Shown here: positions 47,752-55,594 of the stretch, one piece after another
Position numbering within the stretch: the first letter of the stretch is position 1
Layout of the letters: each line of letters starts with the position of its first letter
Assembly: GCF_030817215.1 (NCBI RefSeq)
Contig: NZ_JAUSZA010000001.1
Coordinates: 1,834,501-1,898,500 of the forward strand
Length of the DNA: 64,000 bases
Reading direction: 5' to 3'
Source: Paenibacillus sp. V4I3
GTDB taxonomy: Bacteria; Bacillota; Bacilli; Paenibacillales; NBRC-103111
Position numbers and translations under genes: made by a program
Notes under the pieces: model-generated
What the model saw: the letters and a program-made list of their open reading frames with translations, nothing else
The model's database searches: none
What the model was told of the DNA's origin: nothing

Positions 47752-48531
47752 TTATGCGTTCTTACCGAAAGTAACGCCTCCGTCAATATATAACGGTGAA
47801 CCCATCATGAACTTGGAATCGTCTGAGGCGAGGAACAATGCTGCTAATGCGACGTCTTCCGGACGACCCATTTCGCTGCTTAGCTGTCTAGATTTCAAAG
47901 AGGCGATGGCAGCTTCAGGATCGTCATAAGAGGTACGGAGATAATTTTCAACGAATGGTGTTAAAATGGTCCCCGGCAGCAGCGCATTCACCCGAATGCC
48001 ATAGGCGGCATAATCCACCTGCATCGATTTCGTCAATGCGAGAACAGCGCCTTTGGTAGCTGCGTAAGAAGCCCTGCGGGCTAGACCGATTTCCGCGATA
48101 CACGAAGACATATTAATAATAGATCCGGCTTTACGCTCCATCATGTGGGGGATGACAAATTTGGATGGCAAGAATACGCCTTTTACATTAATGCTCATGA
48201 TGCGGTCCCAAGCATCCGGCTCTAGCTCATGGAGTGCGCCGACTCCGCTGATCCCAGCGTTGTTGAAAAGCACGTCAATACGGCTATATGTCTGTATGAT
48301 TTGCTCTACCATCTGTTTGACGGAGTCTTGCTCTGTAACGTCTGCCTGAATGAACTCAGCCGATCCACCCGAAGAGGTAATCGCTTCTACCGTTTCATTC
48401 CCTTTTGCAATGTCGAGATCATTTACGATGACTTGAGCACCTTCTTGGCCAAATAGAAGGGCGGTGCTCCGGCCGATGCCCGATCCGGCACCTGTAATGA
48501 GAATGACTTTGTCTTGAAGTCGTTTGGACAT
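47752..48531 (-). CDS. SDR-family oxidoreductase
   Basis: A 259-residue short-chain dehydrogenase. TGAGSGIGRS binds the nucleotide, followed by DLDIAKGN (an Asp after the second strand favours NAD over NADP), FNNAGISG, and the Ser-Tyr-Lys triad (MSSCIAEIG, YAATKGA). The C-terminus DGGVTFGKNA is normal. It lies between the IclR gene (12 bases) and the FAH gene (43 bases) on the same strand. An AAGGAG box precedes the ATG. Probably oxidises a sugar or hydroxy-acid whose product is handled by the FAH-fold enzyme; that is inference. Confidence 0.9.
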   Translation of the reverse strand: MSKRLQDKVILITGAGSGIGRSTALLFGQEGAQVIVNDLDIAKGNETVEAITSSGGSAEFIQADVTEQDSVKQMVEQIIQTYSRIDVLFNNAGISGVGALHELEPDAWDRIMSINVKGVFLPSKFVIPHMMERKAGSIINMSSCIAEIGLARRASYAATKGAVLALTKSMQVDYAAYGIRVNALLPGTILTPFVENYLRTSYDDPEAAIASLKSRQLSSEMGRPEDVALAALFLASDDSKFMMGSPLYIDGGVTFGKNA

Positions 48532-48543
48532 AGCTAGTCTCCT

Positions 48544-49293
48544 TTACTCAGAAAGTATGTGTGCTAGATTACAAATTTCTTCTATACAGGACTGCTTCTT
48601 TTGTTCCCATTGCAGAGACATCATGGAGCAGCTGACAGCGGCAATTACTTGGCCTTGGGCATTCCGGATCGGAGCCGCCGCGCAGCTAAAACCAAGCACG
48701 GCTTCTTCTAAGTCTAATGCATAGCCTTGTTGTCGGATTTGCTCTAAACTTTGCTTTAATGCTTGTAAAGAGGTAATGGAATGAACCGTTAAATGTGGAA
48801 ATGGTTCTTGGTCAGAACGATAAAGCGAATCAATTTCTTCATCGCTCAGATTAGCCAGCATGACCTTACCGAGTGCGGTAGCATGTGCAGGTAAACGCAT
48901 GCCTGGTTCGGAGGCTAGTCTTACCGGCGTAAGCGCTTCCTCTTTGGCGATATAAAGGACTTCCTTGCCATCTAATTTGGCAAGTTGGAACGATTCGCCC
49001 AGTCTCAGCTTGGACAAGGAAGCTTCCTTGTGGAAGGACTCATTCAAGTCTCGCTGCTGCATGGCGGCATGGCCGAAACGAGACAATTCTCTTCCTAACC
49101 GGTAGGTTTCTCCGGTTTCCTTTTCGATCCATCCCAAATTCTCCATAGTTAATAACAACGAGTACATCGAACTTTTGTTAATGGCGAGCGTTCGTGATAA
49201 GTCGATGAGTTTCAACTCACCGGGATGAATAGAGATTTCTTTGAGAATCAGGTGTGCACGTTCGATGGCCGGAACGCGGTATTTATCATCCAA
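48544..49293 (-). CDS. IclR-family transcriptional regulator
   Basis: A 249-residue regulator. N-terminal winged helix AIERAHLILKEISIHPGELK, then LIDLSRTLAINKSSMYSLLLTMENLGWIEK is typical of IclR; the effector domain includes SEPGMRLPAHATALGKVMLA, and GYALDLEEAVLGFSCAAAPI, the standard IclR ligand pocket segments. It is the promoter-proximal gene of the SDR-FAH operon and probably regulates it. An AGGAGG box precedes the ATG. Its ligand is likely the pathway substrate. Confidence 0.92.
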   Translation of the reverse strand: MDDKYRVPAIERAHLILKEISIHPGELKLIDLSRTLAINKSSMYSLLLTMENLGWIEKETGETYRLGRELSRFGHAAMQQRDLNESFHKEASLSKLRLGESFQLAKLDGKEVLYIAKEEALTPVRLASEPGMRLPAHATALGKVMLANLSDEEIDSLYRSDQEPFPHLTVHSITSLQALKQSLEQIRQQGYALDLEEAVLGFSCAAAPIRNAQGQVIAAVSCSMMSLQWEQKKQSCIEEICNLAHILSE

Positions 49294-49404
49294 GTTAGGG
49301 CCTCCTTAATCGTAAAGCGATCGTTCAAATACATTGCGTTTCTAGTGTGTGAGGTTTTGTATATAAAACCAAGTTTATGTGATAGAACCATTTTATCATA
49401 TTAT

Positions 49405-49560
49405 AAGTAAAAAAACGAGAACCCCCCGTGAGGAATTCTCGTTTTTTTCAGTTGATTCCATCGCGCCGAATCCTGGGCGCGCATTGTAGCGCCGCATGGC
49501 GGAGGTCAACCCACTTAGAATCAACATCGACAAACGCGCTCGTCCTTTTAGGACGACGGA
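49405..49560 (-). ncRNA. Candidate structured small RNA ending in a terminator
   Basis: Read on the minus strand, three elements follow one another: a hairpin TCGTCCT/AGGACGA (49556-49540), an 8-bp closing stem GTTGATTC/GAATCAAC (49525-49518 with 49458-49451) enclosing a CCGC/GCGG mini-hairpin and a CGCGCC/GGCGCG hairpin, and a terminator (AACGAGAA/TTCTCGTT with T7). No protein frame runs through it. It lies between the divergent iclR promoter side and the AIM24-like gene, so it could also be that gene's structured 3' end. I could not match it to a known RNA family. Confidence 0.4.
49408..49448 (-). terminator. Strong terminator
   Basis: AAAAAACGAGAA pairs with TTCTCGTTTTTT; the loop is C-rich on the plus strand and the tract is symmetric, so it can work on either strand. 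No plus-strand gene precedes it, so the minus strand is the likely user. Confidence 0.85.
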
Positions 49561-49680
49561 GTTGTTATCCTCGATCGAAAAGATTAGGGATTTCCAAATT
49601 CTGTTAGGTAAATATTTTTATATCATCGACGAAGTTACTCCATCTGATTTAGCTCGCAAGTCACCCTAGATAAGAGGACG

Positions 49681-49764
49681 GATGCCATTGCACACTTATT
49701 TGCCATCAAGAATGAACTGCTTGGATGCCATACACTTATCTGCCACCTGGAATGAATTGCTTAA
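49681..49764. repeat. Imperfect tandem duplication of a gene's 3' end
   Basis: Two units of 43 and 41 bases (49681-49723, 49724-49764) both start GATGCCAT and share TGAA-TGCTT. The right unit carries the true C-terminus of the AIM24-like protein (KQFIPGGR and stop); the left one repeats it as KQFILDGK and stop, beyond the gene. Confidence 0.7.
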
Positions 49765-50416
49765 TCCACCCGCCGAAACCCTGAGGGTTCCTCGTTTGAA
49801 TAAGCACGACACCTTCGCCGCGGAAGCGGCAGACAACGCCCTCGCCGCTCGTCAAGCTGGATAACCAGCCTTTGGCCGCTTTTTCAATCGTATACTGCGT
49901 ATAATCCGGCCAAGCAACGAGATGCCCGTTATCGATGATCACTTCTTGTCCTGGAGCTAGATTAATGGCATGAATAGCACCGTAAGAGGAAAGGAAGACG
50001 GTGCCTTTTCCGCTAATTTCAACGATGAAAAAACCCTCGCCAGACATAAAGCCGCTCATCAGGTTTTGCATTTTCGTATTCACCTGAATGCCGGATGTTC
50101 CAGCAAGAAAGCCATCTTTTTGCACATATAGCTTGTAGGATCCGTCTAGCTCTACGGCTTCAATATCGCCAATGACAGTAGGCGCCAGTAAAACCTCGCC
50201 CGATCCTCTGCTAGGAGTTAATTCTTGGAAGAAGAATTTCTCACCGCTCAGCATTCGGCCTAAACCTCGCATGAGACCGCCCTCTACGGTTCCCTTGAGT
50301 TCGATATTGGGGGACATAGAGACCATAGCTCCAGCTTCCGCCTTGATGTTCTCACCAGCTTCAAGCTCTACCTTCAACATAGGAAATGCGCCCTTATATA
50401 AAATTTCGTGTTTCAT
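49736..50416 (-). CDS. AIM24/TIGR00266-family protein
   Basis: A 226-residue protein of the AIM24 (DUF124, TIGR00266) family, made of a repeated beta-rich fold. Typical segments are ILYKGAFPMLKVELEAGENI, AEAGAMVSMSPNIE, SGEKFFFQELTP, GLFL-like GEGFFIVEISGKGTVFLSSYG and DNGHLVAWPDYTQY. Bacterial members are of unknown function; the mitochondrial homologue affects inner-membrane organisation. No signal or membrane segment is seen. ATG 50416 is preferred over 50422 because of its spacing to GGAGG. The C-terminal coding end is duplicated downstream. Confidence 0.9.
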   Translation of the reverse strand: MKHEILYKGAFPMLKVELEAGENIKAEAGAMVSMSPNIELKGTVEGGLMRGLGRMLSGEKFFFQELTPSRGSGEVLLAPTVIGDIEAVELDGSYKLYVQKDGFLAGTSGIQVNTKMQNLMSGFMSGEGFFIVEISGKGTVFLSSYGAIHAINLAPGQEVIIDNGHLVAWPDYTQYTIEKAAKGWLSSLTSGEGVVCRFRGEGVVLIQTRNPQGFGGWIKQFIPGGR

Positions 50417-50450
50417 AGTCATCCTCCAATTTTTAAATGAAATGGTTGTT

Positions 50451-51650
50451 TTAAGCCGTTTTTAAATGGGGTTGATTGTCTAAACTGCGATTCGTATAGA
50501 CGAATCCAGCACAGAGCAGTAAAATGCCCATCGTGACATAGAAGACGGACGTGAAACCGTATGCTGCCGCAAGATGGCTGCCAATTAAAGGGCCAATCAG
50601 ATTGCCTAGGAACAGCGATGAGGTATTAAAGCCGTAAGCGGTCCCTTGAATCTGAGTAGGCGCCAGCTTCATAACCAGCGCGTTCAGAGAGGGAATCATG
50701 CCGCCGATGAACAGCCCAAGCAGGAATCTGCCGACTAAGAGCATGGTGATGCTAGTGGCAAAAGCCTGCGGGATGAAGGCAAGTGCTGCCATCGATAGGG
50801 CGATCACGAGTGTTTTGCGCTGACCGATACGGTCGCCGAGTCGCCCTAAGGATGGAGCGCCGAACAAGTTCGCGATGCCGGTAATCGCAACGATTAGACC
50901 AGCGAACAGCTCCAAGTGGCTTCCTGTATATAAGGTCTTCGCGTACACTGTCACAATCGGCTCGATGCTCATCATTCCGATTTGTGTGATCAAGGAAGCA
51001 GCGAAAACCGGGAGCAAAGGCCGAAACAGCCGCCAATCGGTACGCCGTCGTTCTTTTTTCTTAGAGGGAGGCTTACGCTCCTCTTTAATGAAAATCATGA
51101 CGATGATGCTCGCGCAGAGCATGAGCCCTCCAGTGAAGAAGAACACATGGCTGTAGCCGAAGAAACCTGCCAGCAAGCCTCCAAGTAAAGGGCCGATTAG
51201 CGATCCGGCGATCGCCCCCGTTTGTAAAGTGCCGAGCGATTTGCCCGAATGCTCTGGCGGTGTAACGGAAGCTTGAAGAGACACCGCCATGGAGATGAAG
51301 CCGGAGAAGATACCGTTGAGCAGCCGCAGAGACAGCAGCTGCCAAGGTGACGTGACGATGCCCATGAGTGCTGTCACAATGGCCATCCCGAACCCGGCGC
51401 GAAGCAGCATGATTTTACGTCCGCGTCGATCCGCGATTGCGCCCCAGAGCGGCTGAGTGAGAAACGATGTGATGAACTGCGCAGCGACAATCCAGCCTGT
51501 CCAACGTACAATTTCGCCAAGATCTTGAACCCCGAGTTCTCCGATGTAGAGCGGTAGGAACGGAAGAACAAGATTCATACCGCACATAACGGAGAAATTA
51601 GCACCCCATAGAATCCATAGTGACTTTTTCCAATGTAAGGGGGTTGGCAT
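50451..51650 (-). CDS. MFS multidrug efflux transporter
   Basis: A 399-residue protein with 12 predicted membrane helices and a central charged loop (EERKPPSKKKERRRTDW). MFS motif A is clear (GAIADRRGRKIML), and a related one follows in the second half (GRLGDRIGQRKTL); the motif C region GSLIGPLLGGLLAG marks drug/H+ antiporters. The substrate cannot be predicted. AAGGAG precedes the ATG at 51650. It shares strand with the AIM24-like gene 35 bases downstream, so they may be cotranscribed. Confidence 0.92.
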   Translation of the reverse strand: MPTPLHWKKSLWILWGANFSVMCGMNLVLPFLPLYIGELGVQDLGEIVRWTGWIVAAQFITSFLTQPLWGAIADRRGRKIMLLRAGFGMAIVTALMGIVTSPWQLLSLRLLNGIFSGFISMAVSLQASVTPPEHSGKSLGTLQTGAIAGSLIGPLLGGLLAGFFGYSHVFFFTGGLMLCASIIVMIFIKEERKPPSKKKERRRTDWRLFRPLLPVFAASLITQIGMMSIEPIVTVYAKTLYTGSHLELFAGLIVAITGIANLFGAPSLGRLGDRIGQRKTLVIALSMAALAFIPQAFATSITMLLVGRFLLGLFIGGMIPSLNALVMKLAPTQIQGTAYGFNTSSLFLGNLIGPLIGSHLAAAYGFTSVFYVTMGILLLCAGFVYTNRSLDNQPHLKTA

Positions 51651-51688
51651 GGTCGAAGGCTCCTTATCATTTTTTTCCAGTATAACAT

Positions 51689-51733
51689 AAAAAGAGCTAT
51701 CCCCAAGCGGTTATGGCCGCATGGAGGATAGCT
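51689..51733 (-). terminator. Terminator after the small membrane protein gene
   Basis: On the minus strand AGCTATCC pairs with GGATAGCT, with an inner GCGG/CCGC stem, followed by CTTTTTATG. It ends the 51749-51988 transcript before the MFS gene. Confidence 0.8.
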
Positions 51734-51748
51734 GTACAGGAGAAGGTT

Positions 51749-51988
51749 TTATTGATTCATATTCGACATCATTGCGCCGAAGAAGAGTACAAAGAAAATA
51801 AAATAGAGACCGATTCCGATGAGAGCCCAGATTAAGCTTGCTTTGGCATAATTAGATTTCGTTGGGTTTTCTCCTTTACTGAATGCCCACACGAATAACA
51901 TCACAATATTCACAAATGGAATCGCAAGGAGCAGGATTATAATCATCCAATCTTTTACACTTAGGACAGGTGCATTTTGTTCTTCCAT
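51749..51988 (-). CDS. Small two-helix membrane protein
   Basis: A 79-residue protein with two hydrophobic helices (about 14-33 and 49-72) joined by a polar, positively charged loop with the segment SKGENPTKSNYAKAS. Similar small proteins are common in Bacillales and are annotated only as membrane proteins of unknown function. GAGGGAGT before the ATG supports translation, and a terminator isolates it from the MFS gene. No clear partner. Confidence 0.8.
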   Translation of the reverse strand: MEEQNAPVLSVKDWMIIILLLAIPFVNIVMLFVWAFSKGENPTKSNYAKASLIWALIGIGLYFIFFVLFFGAMMSNMNQ

Positions 51989-52068
51989 ATCAAGTCAACT
52001 CCCTCTAAGTTATATAAGTTAACTGTATTTTGAAGTTAGCCTATATATGCCTTCGAGTTGTTCGTAAA

Positions 52069-52947
52069 TTACCCTCGTGAGAAACGCTGTCTATATTTGC
52101 GAGGAGAGATACCTTCCATTTTGGTAAAGCAGGTGGCAAAATAGGCAGGCTGCTCAAATCCAACCTCTTCCGCGACGTGCGCGACGGGTAGATCGGTTTG
52201 AAGCAGCAGCAGCTTAGCCTGCTGGATCCTTAACCTAAGCAGGTATTCCGTCGGGGAGCAGCCATATTCTTTTTGCATGCAGCGTGCAATGTAAACAGGG
52301 TGGAAGTTGACATGATCGCCGAGCTCTTTGGCTGAAACAGACGCTTTGTAATGCTGCCTTAAATAGGCGGCCGCTTTTTCCGCGCAGGCCTTGGAAGGTG
52401 ATGGTTGATCGCTGTCCGTGGACGCGGAAAGCTGGTGCAATAGCTCATGAAAAAGCTGCTGCTGCGCAAAACGGACACTGCTCATATGAGCGCTCGGTTG
52501 CAGCTGCTGAAGCTGTTCGAACAGGTCATAGGTTTTTTCTGGCTGCAGAAGTGTTGTATATTGAGGGATCCGAATTGTAAAAGGTTCTACAGCAAATAGC
52601 TCAATTGGGGTATGTAAAGGGTCTTCCAGAGGTATAGGTTGGACCGTATGGTCTACCATAGCCCATGGTCCACTTGCGTGGAAATGCATCCAATAAGTAC
52701 CCGTTAGCTCGGAACAGACTTGTGTAGCGAAATGACAGCTGTCCGGCCTTAGAATAACGGCTTGTCCAGCTGCTACCTCGAACCTAGCATCCTCCTCGCC
52801 TATATAGAAGCAGCCCGATGTGGTGATTAGTAAATCAAATACTTGGATATTGCGTCTGCTAGGATGTTTGCTGCCTTTGGATATCGTGCTGAAACCACTT
52901 GTAATGTAGTGCGGCAGCGGAGGGACAGTCATTTCGATAAAAGCCAT
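52069..52947 (-). CDS. AraC-family transcriptional regulator
   Basis: A 292-residue regulator. The N-terminal cupin-like sensor domain includes GCFYIGEEDARFEVAAGQAVILRPDSCHF. The C-terminal double helix-turn-helix is typical AraC: SAKELGDHVNFHPVYIARCM and LRIQQAKLLLLQTDLPVAHV, then VGFEQPAYFATCFTKMEGIS. Sensor domains of this kind usually bind sugars. The ATG at 52947 with AAAGGTGA upstream is preferred over an upstream ATG at 53055. Divergent from the MATE gene; whether it controls that exporter is unknown. Confidence 0.9.
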   Translation of the reverse strand: MAFIEMTVPPLPHYITSGFSTISKGSKHPSRRNIQVFDLLITTSGCFYIGEEDARFEVAAGQAVILRPDSCHFATQVCSELTGTYWMHFHASGPWAMVDHTVQPIPLEDPLHTPIELFAVEPFTIRIPQYTTLLQPEKTYDLFEQLQQLQPSAHMSSVRFAQQQLFHELLHQLSASTDSDQPSPSKACAEKAAAYLRQHYKASVSAKELGDHVNFHPVYIARCMQKEYGCSPTEYLLRLRIQQAKLLLLQTDLPVAHVAEEVGFEQPAYFATCFTKMEGISPRKYRQRFSRG

Positions 52948-53090
52948 CGGAGTCACCTTTTCATCTCTAGAATGGAGGTTGGAATTTTGAAACTTTAAGT
53001 TGCAAAACTCATACTTGGAGTCAACTATAGCATCTATAATTTGAGCAGACAACAAAGTTTCATTTATACAAAAAGAGAGATGATAATCGG

Positions 53091-54497
53091 ATGGTGAAAA
53101 ACATGGACAAAGAGAAAAATAAATTCACACTATGGCTTCTAGCTTGGCCTATTTTCGTCGAATTGCTTCTACAATTACTTTTAGGTGCCGTAGATACCTT
53201 AATGGTAAGCCGTGTATCAGATGATGCGGTGGCGGTGGTCGGCTTAGCGAACCAACTGTTCCAAGCGATGATGATCTTATTTATGACGGTTGCGAGTGGC
53301 GCCGGGATTTTAATTGCTCAGAAAATAGGAGCCAAGCAGAATGAATCTGCGCGCACCGTTGCCATTATGGCCATAACCGTCAGCGCTGCGATAGGCAGTG
53401 TGCTAAGTGTGATTCTTTATAGTGAGGCTCGCCCTTTAGCTAATCTGTTTCACTTGGAGGAGCGGCTGCTGCCTCTGGCTGAAACCTATATCTCGATTGT
53501 GGGGAGCGGGATGGTTTTGACAGCTTTGACGGCGGCGCTTAGCACCGTGATTCGGAATACGGGGAACACCAAAGGGCCGATGATTACGGCTATTGGTATG
53601 AATGTTATTCACATCGTGTTTAACTATGGATTTATATATGGCGAGCTCGGATTTCCTCAACTGGGTTTAACAGGTGTGGCCATTTCTACCCTCGTGAGCC
53701 GGTTGCTGGCGACGTGTTTGCTGCTGTTTATGTTCATTTCCGCGTTCGAGCGGAGGATGGAGTGGCGGGATCTTATCGTATTCAATCGAAAGCTGTTTGG
53801 CGATATTTTGAAAATAGGTTGGCCGCTCGGCGTGAACATGTCTTCCTGGGTTTTGACGCAGCTGACGATCTACACGTTCCTAGCCACGATGGGAGCTAAG
53901 GAATTGGCCGCGAGAACGTATATGAACACGCTTGAGTCGATTTGTTTTATGTTAGGCTATTCCATTGCCTTAGCTGTTCAAATTCAGATTGCTCATCTGT
54001 ATGGAGCTGGAAATATCAAAGAAGCTTATAAGAGCGGATATCGAGGTACATGGATTGGACTCGGTCTTGTTGGATTCAACAGCATCATTCTCTTTCTCAT
54101 CGGCAAAAGCTTTCTCGGCTTCTTCACCTCAGACGCGGATATTATCAAGCTGGGACTCTCCTGTTTGGTGCTGACACTTATCTTGCAGCCAGGGAGAATG
54201 CTCAATATGGGCTTCGGTAATGCGCTGAGCGCGGTGGGCGATACCCGTTACAATATGATCATATCGCTGTTCTCGATGTGGGGAGTGGCCGCGGGCTTTT
54301 CCTATGTCTTGGGCTTGCACATGGGCTGGGGGCTTGCGGGTATTTATGTCGCCATGATCTGCGACGAATATTTGCGCGGTATCCTCGTTGTGATCCGTTG
54401 GCGCCAGCAGAAGTATTTGCGCCGGGCGGAGGAGCGGGATAAGAGCGCTGCTGCTTCAGGGAGCGGTGAGGGTACTGGTATGGGCATGCATGCGTAG
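53091..54497 (+). CDS. MATE-family efflux transporter
   Basis: A 468-residue protein with 12 membrane helices in two similar halves, as in MATE drug/cation antiporters: LLQLLLGAVDTLMVSRVSDDAVAVVGLANQ in the first half and FMLGYSIALAVQIQIAHLYGAG in the second. It exports organic cations or drugs using a Na+ or H+ gradient; substrate unknown. A weak AGAGAGATGA box precedes ATG 53091; ATG 53103 is also possible. The C-terminal tail is Gly/Ser-rich and probably unstructured. No terminator as strong as its neighbours' was identified behind it. Confidence 0.92.
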   Translation: MVKNMDKEKNKFTLWLLAWPIFVELLLQLLLGAVDTLMVSRVSDDAVAVVGLANQLFQAMMILFMTVASGAGILIAQKIGAKQNESARTVAIMAITVSAAIGSVLSVILYSEARPLANLFHLEERLLPLAETYISIVGSGMVLTALTAALSTVIRNTGNTKGPMITAIGMNVIHIVFNYGFIYGELGFPQLGLTGVAISTLVSRLLATCLLLFMFISAFERRMEWRDLIVFNRKLFGDILKIGWPLGVNMSSWVLTQLTIYTFLATMGAKELAARTYMNTLESICFMLGYSIALAVQIQIAHLYGAGNIKEAYKSGYRGTWIGLGLVGFNSIILFLIGKSFLGFFTSDADIIKLGLSCLVLTLILQPGRMLNMGFGNALSAVGDTRYNMIISLFSMWGVAAGFSYVLGLHMGWGLAGIYVAMICDEYLRGILVVIRWRQQKYLRRAEERDKSAAASGSGEGTGMGMHA

Positions 54498-54608
54498 GTT
54501 GGTTGGCAAACAATGCAATTTGTTTCTGAAAGGCACGGGATTGCTCTTCCGCGTCTTTTTGTGTTTTGAGAATGGAACGAACAGGCAGCATACACCAATA
54601 AACCAAAC

Positions 54609-54638
54609 TTGACATGCAGACAAATGGTTGCATATAAT
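54609..54638 (+). promoter_or_regulatory. Consensus sigma-A promoter placing +1 at the arsR start codon
   Basis: TTGACA (54609-54614), 18-bp spacer, TATAAT (54633-54638): both hexamers are perfect. The next gene's ATG begins 7 bases after the -10 box, just where transcription should start, so the mRNA should be leaderless. Confidence 0.8.
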
Positions 54639-54644
54639 GATGGC

Positions 54645-54953
54645 ATGGATAAAGTATTTAAAGCTCTTGCTGATTCAAGCCGAAGACAACTCCTTGATGA
54701 GCTCTTCAAGAAAAATGGCCAGACATTAAATGAACTATGTGATCATCTTGAAATGACCCGTCAATCCGTAACCAAACACCTGCTTATATTGGAGGAAGCG
54801 AATCTTATTCTTATTGAATGGCAAGGCCGAAATAAAATTCATTATCTAAATATGGAACCCATCGGAGAGATTTATGACCGCTGGATCAGCAAATATGATC
54901 GTGATCGCATCGAAGCATTGCGTGAAATTAAAAAGCGGCTTGAAGCGGAGTGA
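54645..54953 (+). CDS. ArsR-family regulator of an SRPBCC operon, probably leaderless
   Basis: A 102-residue winged-helix repressor: MDKVFKALADSSRRQLLDEL, LNELCDHLEMTRQSVTKHLLILEEANLI is typical of the ArsR group that is paired with SRPBCC/AHSA1 genes; no metal-binding cysteines are present, so the signal is not a metal. I chose ATG 54645 because the family starts there and because a consensus promoter lies directly upstream; an in-frame upstream ATG at 54609 would overlap the -35 box. No ribosome-binding site is possible on the predicted leaderless transcript. Two SRPBCC genes follow. The repressor could also bind the palindromic repeats beyond its own stop. Confidence 0.88.
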   Translation: MDKVFKALADSSRRQLLDELFKKNGQTLNELCDHLEMTRQSVTKHLLILEEANLILIEWQGRNKIHYLNMEPIGEIYDRWISKYDRDRIEALREIKKRLEAE

Positions 54954-55087
54954 CTCTGAGCAGGCTCAGAGATCCCTATAACGGAGAGACTTTGAGCAAG
55001 CTCAAAGATCCCTAAAGCGGAGAGACTTTGAACAAGTTCAAAGATCCCTATAGCGGAGAGACTTTGAACAAGTTCAAAGATCCCTAT
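54944..55087 (+). repeat. Four tandem 36-bp units, each with an 18-base palindrome
   Basis: Palindromes begin at 54954, 54990, 55026 and 55062, exactly 36 bases apart. Unit 1 is CTCTGAGC-AG-GCTCAGAG, unit 2 CTTTGAGC-AA-GCTCAAAG, units 3 and 4 CTTTGAAC-AA-GTTCAAAG. Differences between units occur on both arms and keep the pairing. Each unit also carries GATCCCTA and a CGGAGAG-like box. The first unit begins inside the arsR 3' end, and the last ends just before the next gene's ribosome-binding site. Confidence 0.92.
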
Positions 55088-55102
55088 ATATGGAGGAAAA
55101 AA

Positions 55103-55558
55103 ATGACTGATGCAATATTTGTTTATGTAACTTACATCAAGACGACGCCGGAAAAGCTTTGGGAAGCTTTGACAAGCAGCGATTTTACCGAAAAATACTT
55201 CTTCGGAAGCAAAATTCAATCGGACTGGCAAGAAGGCTCTAACGTCACCTATTCGCGGAATGGACAAGTCACCGATCACGGAATCATACTAAAGTGCGAG
55301 CCGCATCATTTACTTTCTTTTACATGGAACATGGTAGGAGATGAAACCTCTCGTAAGCAGCCATCACGGGTCACTTTTGAGTTAAAAGCATTAGATTCGA
55401 CGGTCAAACTGACACTTAAGCATGATAATCTAGCATCGGTTGACATCGTGGATAGAGAAGATACCTTTGAGGGATTAAATAATGGATGGCCAGCCATTCT
55501 GAGCAACCTGAAGAGTTTACTCGAAACAGGGAACACTTTGCCACCCATTTCCATCTAA
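55103..55558 (+). CDS. SRPBCC/AHSA1-domain protein 1
   Basis: A 151-residue protein of the START/Bet v1-like AHSA1 family: VYVTYIKTTPEKLWEALTSS, DFTEKYFFGSKIQSDWQEGS, and a C-terminal helix (LNNGWPAILSNLKSLLETG). The fold forms a hydrophobic pocket; the ligand is unknown. The ATG at 55103 follows GGAGG; a TTG at 55028 within the repeats is in frame but not needed. It follows the arsR gene and its repeats and is presumably regulated with them. Confidence 0.9.
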   Translation: MTDAIFVYVTYIKTTPEKLWEALTSSDFTEKYFFGSKIQSDWQEGSNVTYSRNGQVTDHGIILKCEPHHLLSFTWNMVGDETSRKQPSRVTFELKALDSTVKLTLKHDNLASVDIVDREDTFEGLNNGWPAILSNLKSLLETGNTLPPISI

Positions 55559-55594
55559 CCCATCACAGTTACATCGAAAGAGAGTTGATTTAGT

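Noticed and set aside
49405..49560. The structured region as a T-box leader or 6S RNA
   Set aside because: No T-box core sequence or downstream amino-acid gene is present, and I could not find the 6S central bubble pattern; I left the family open.
54944..55087. Palindromic 36-bp repeats as a CRISPR array
   Set aside because: The units are directly adjacent with no unique spacers, and no cas gene is in the window.
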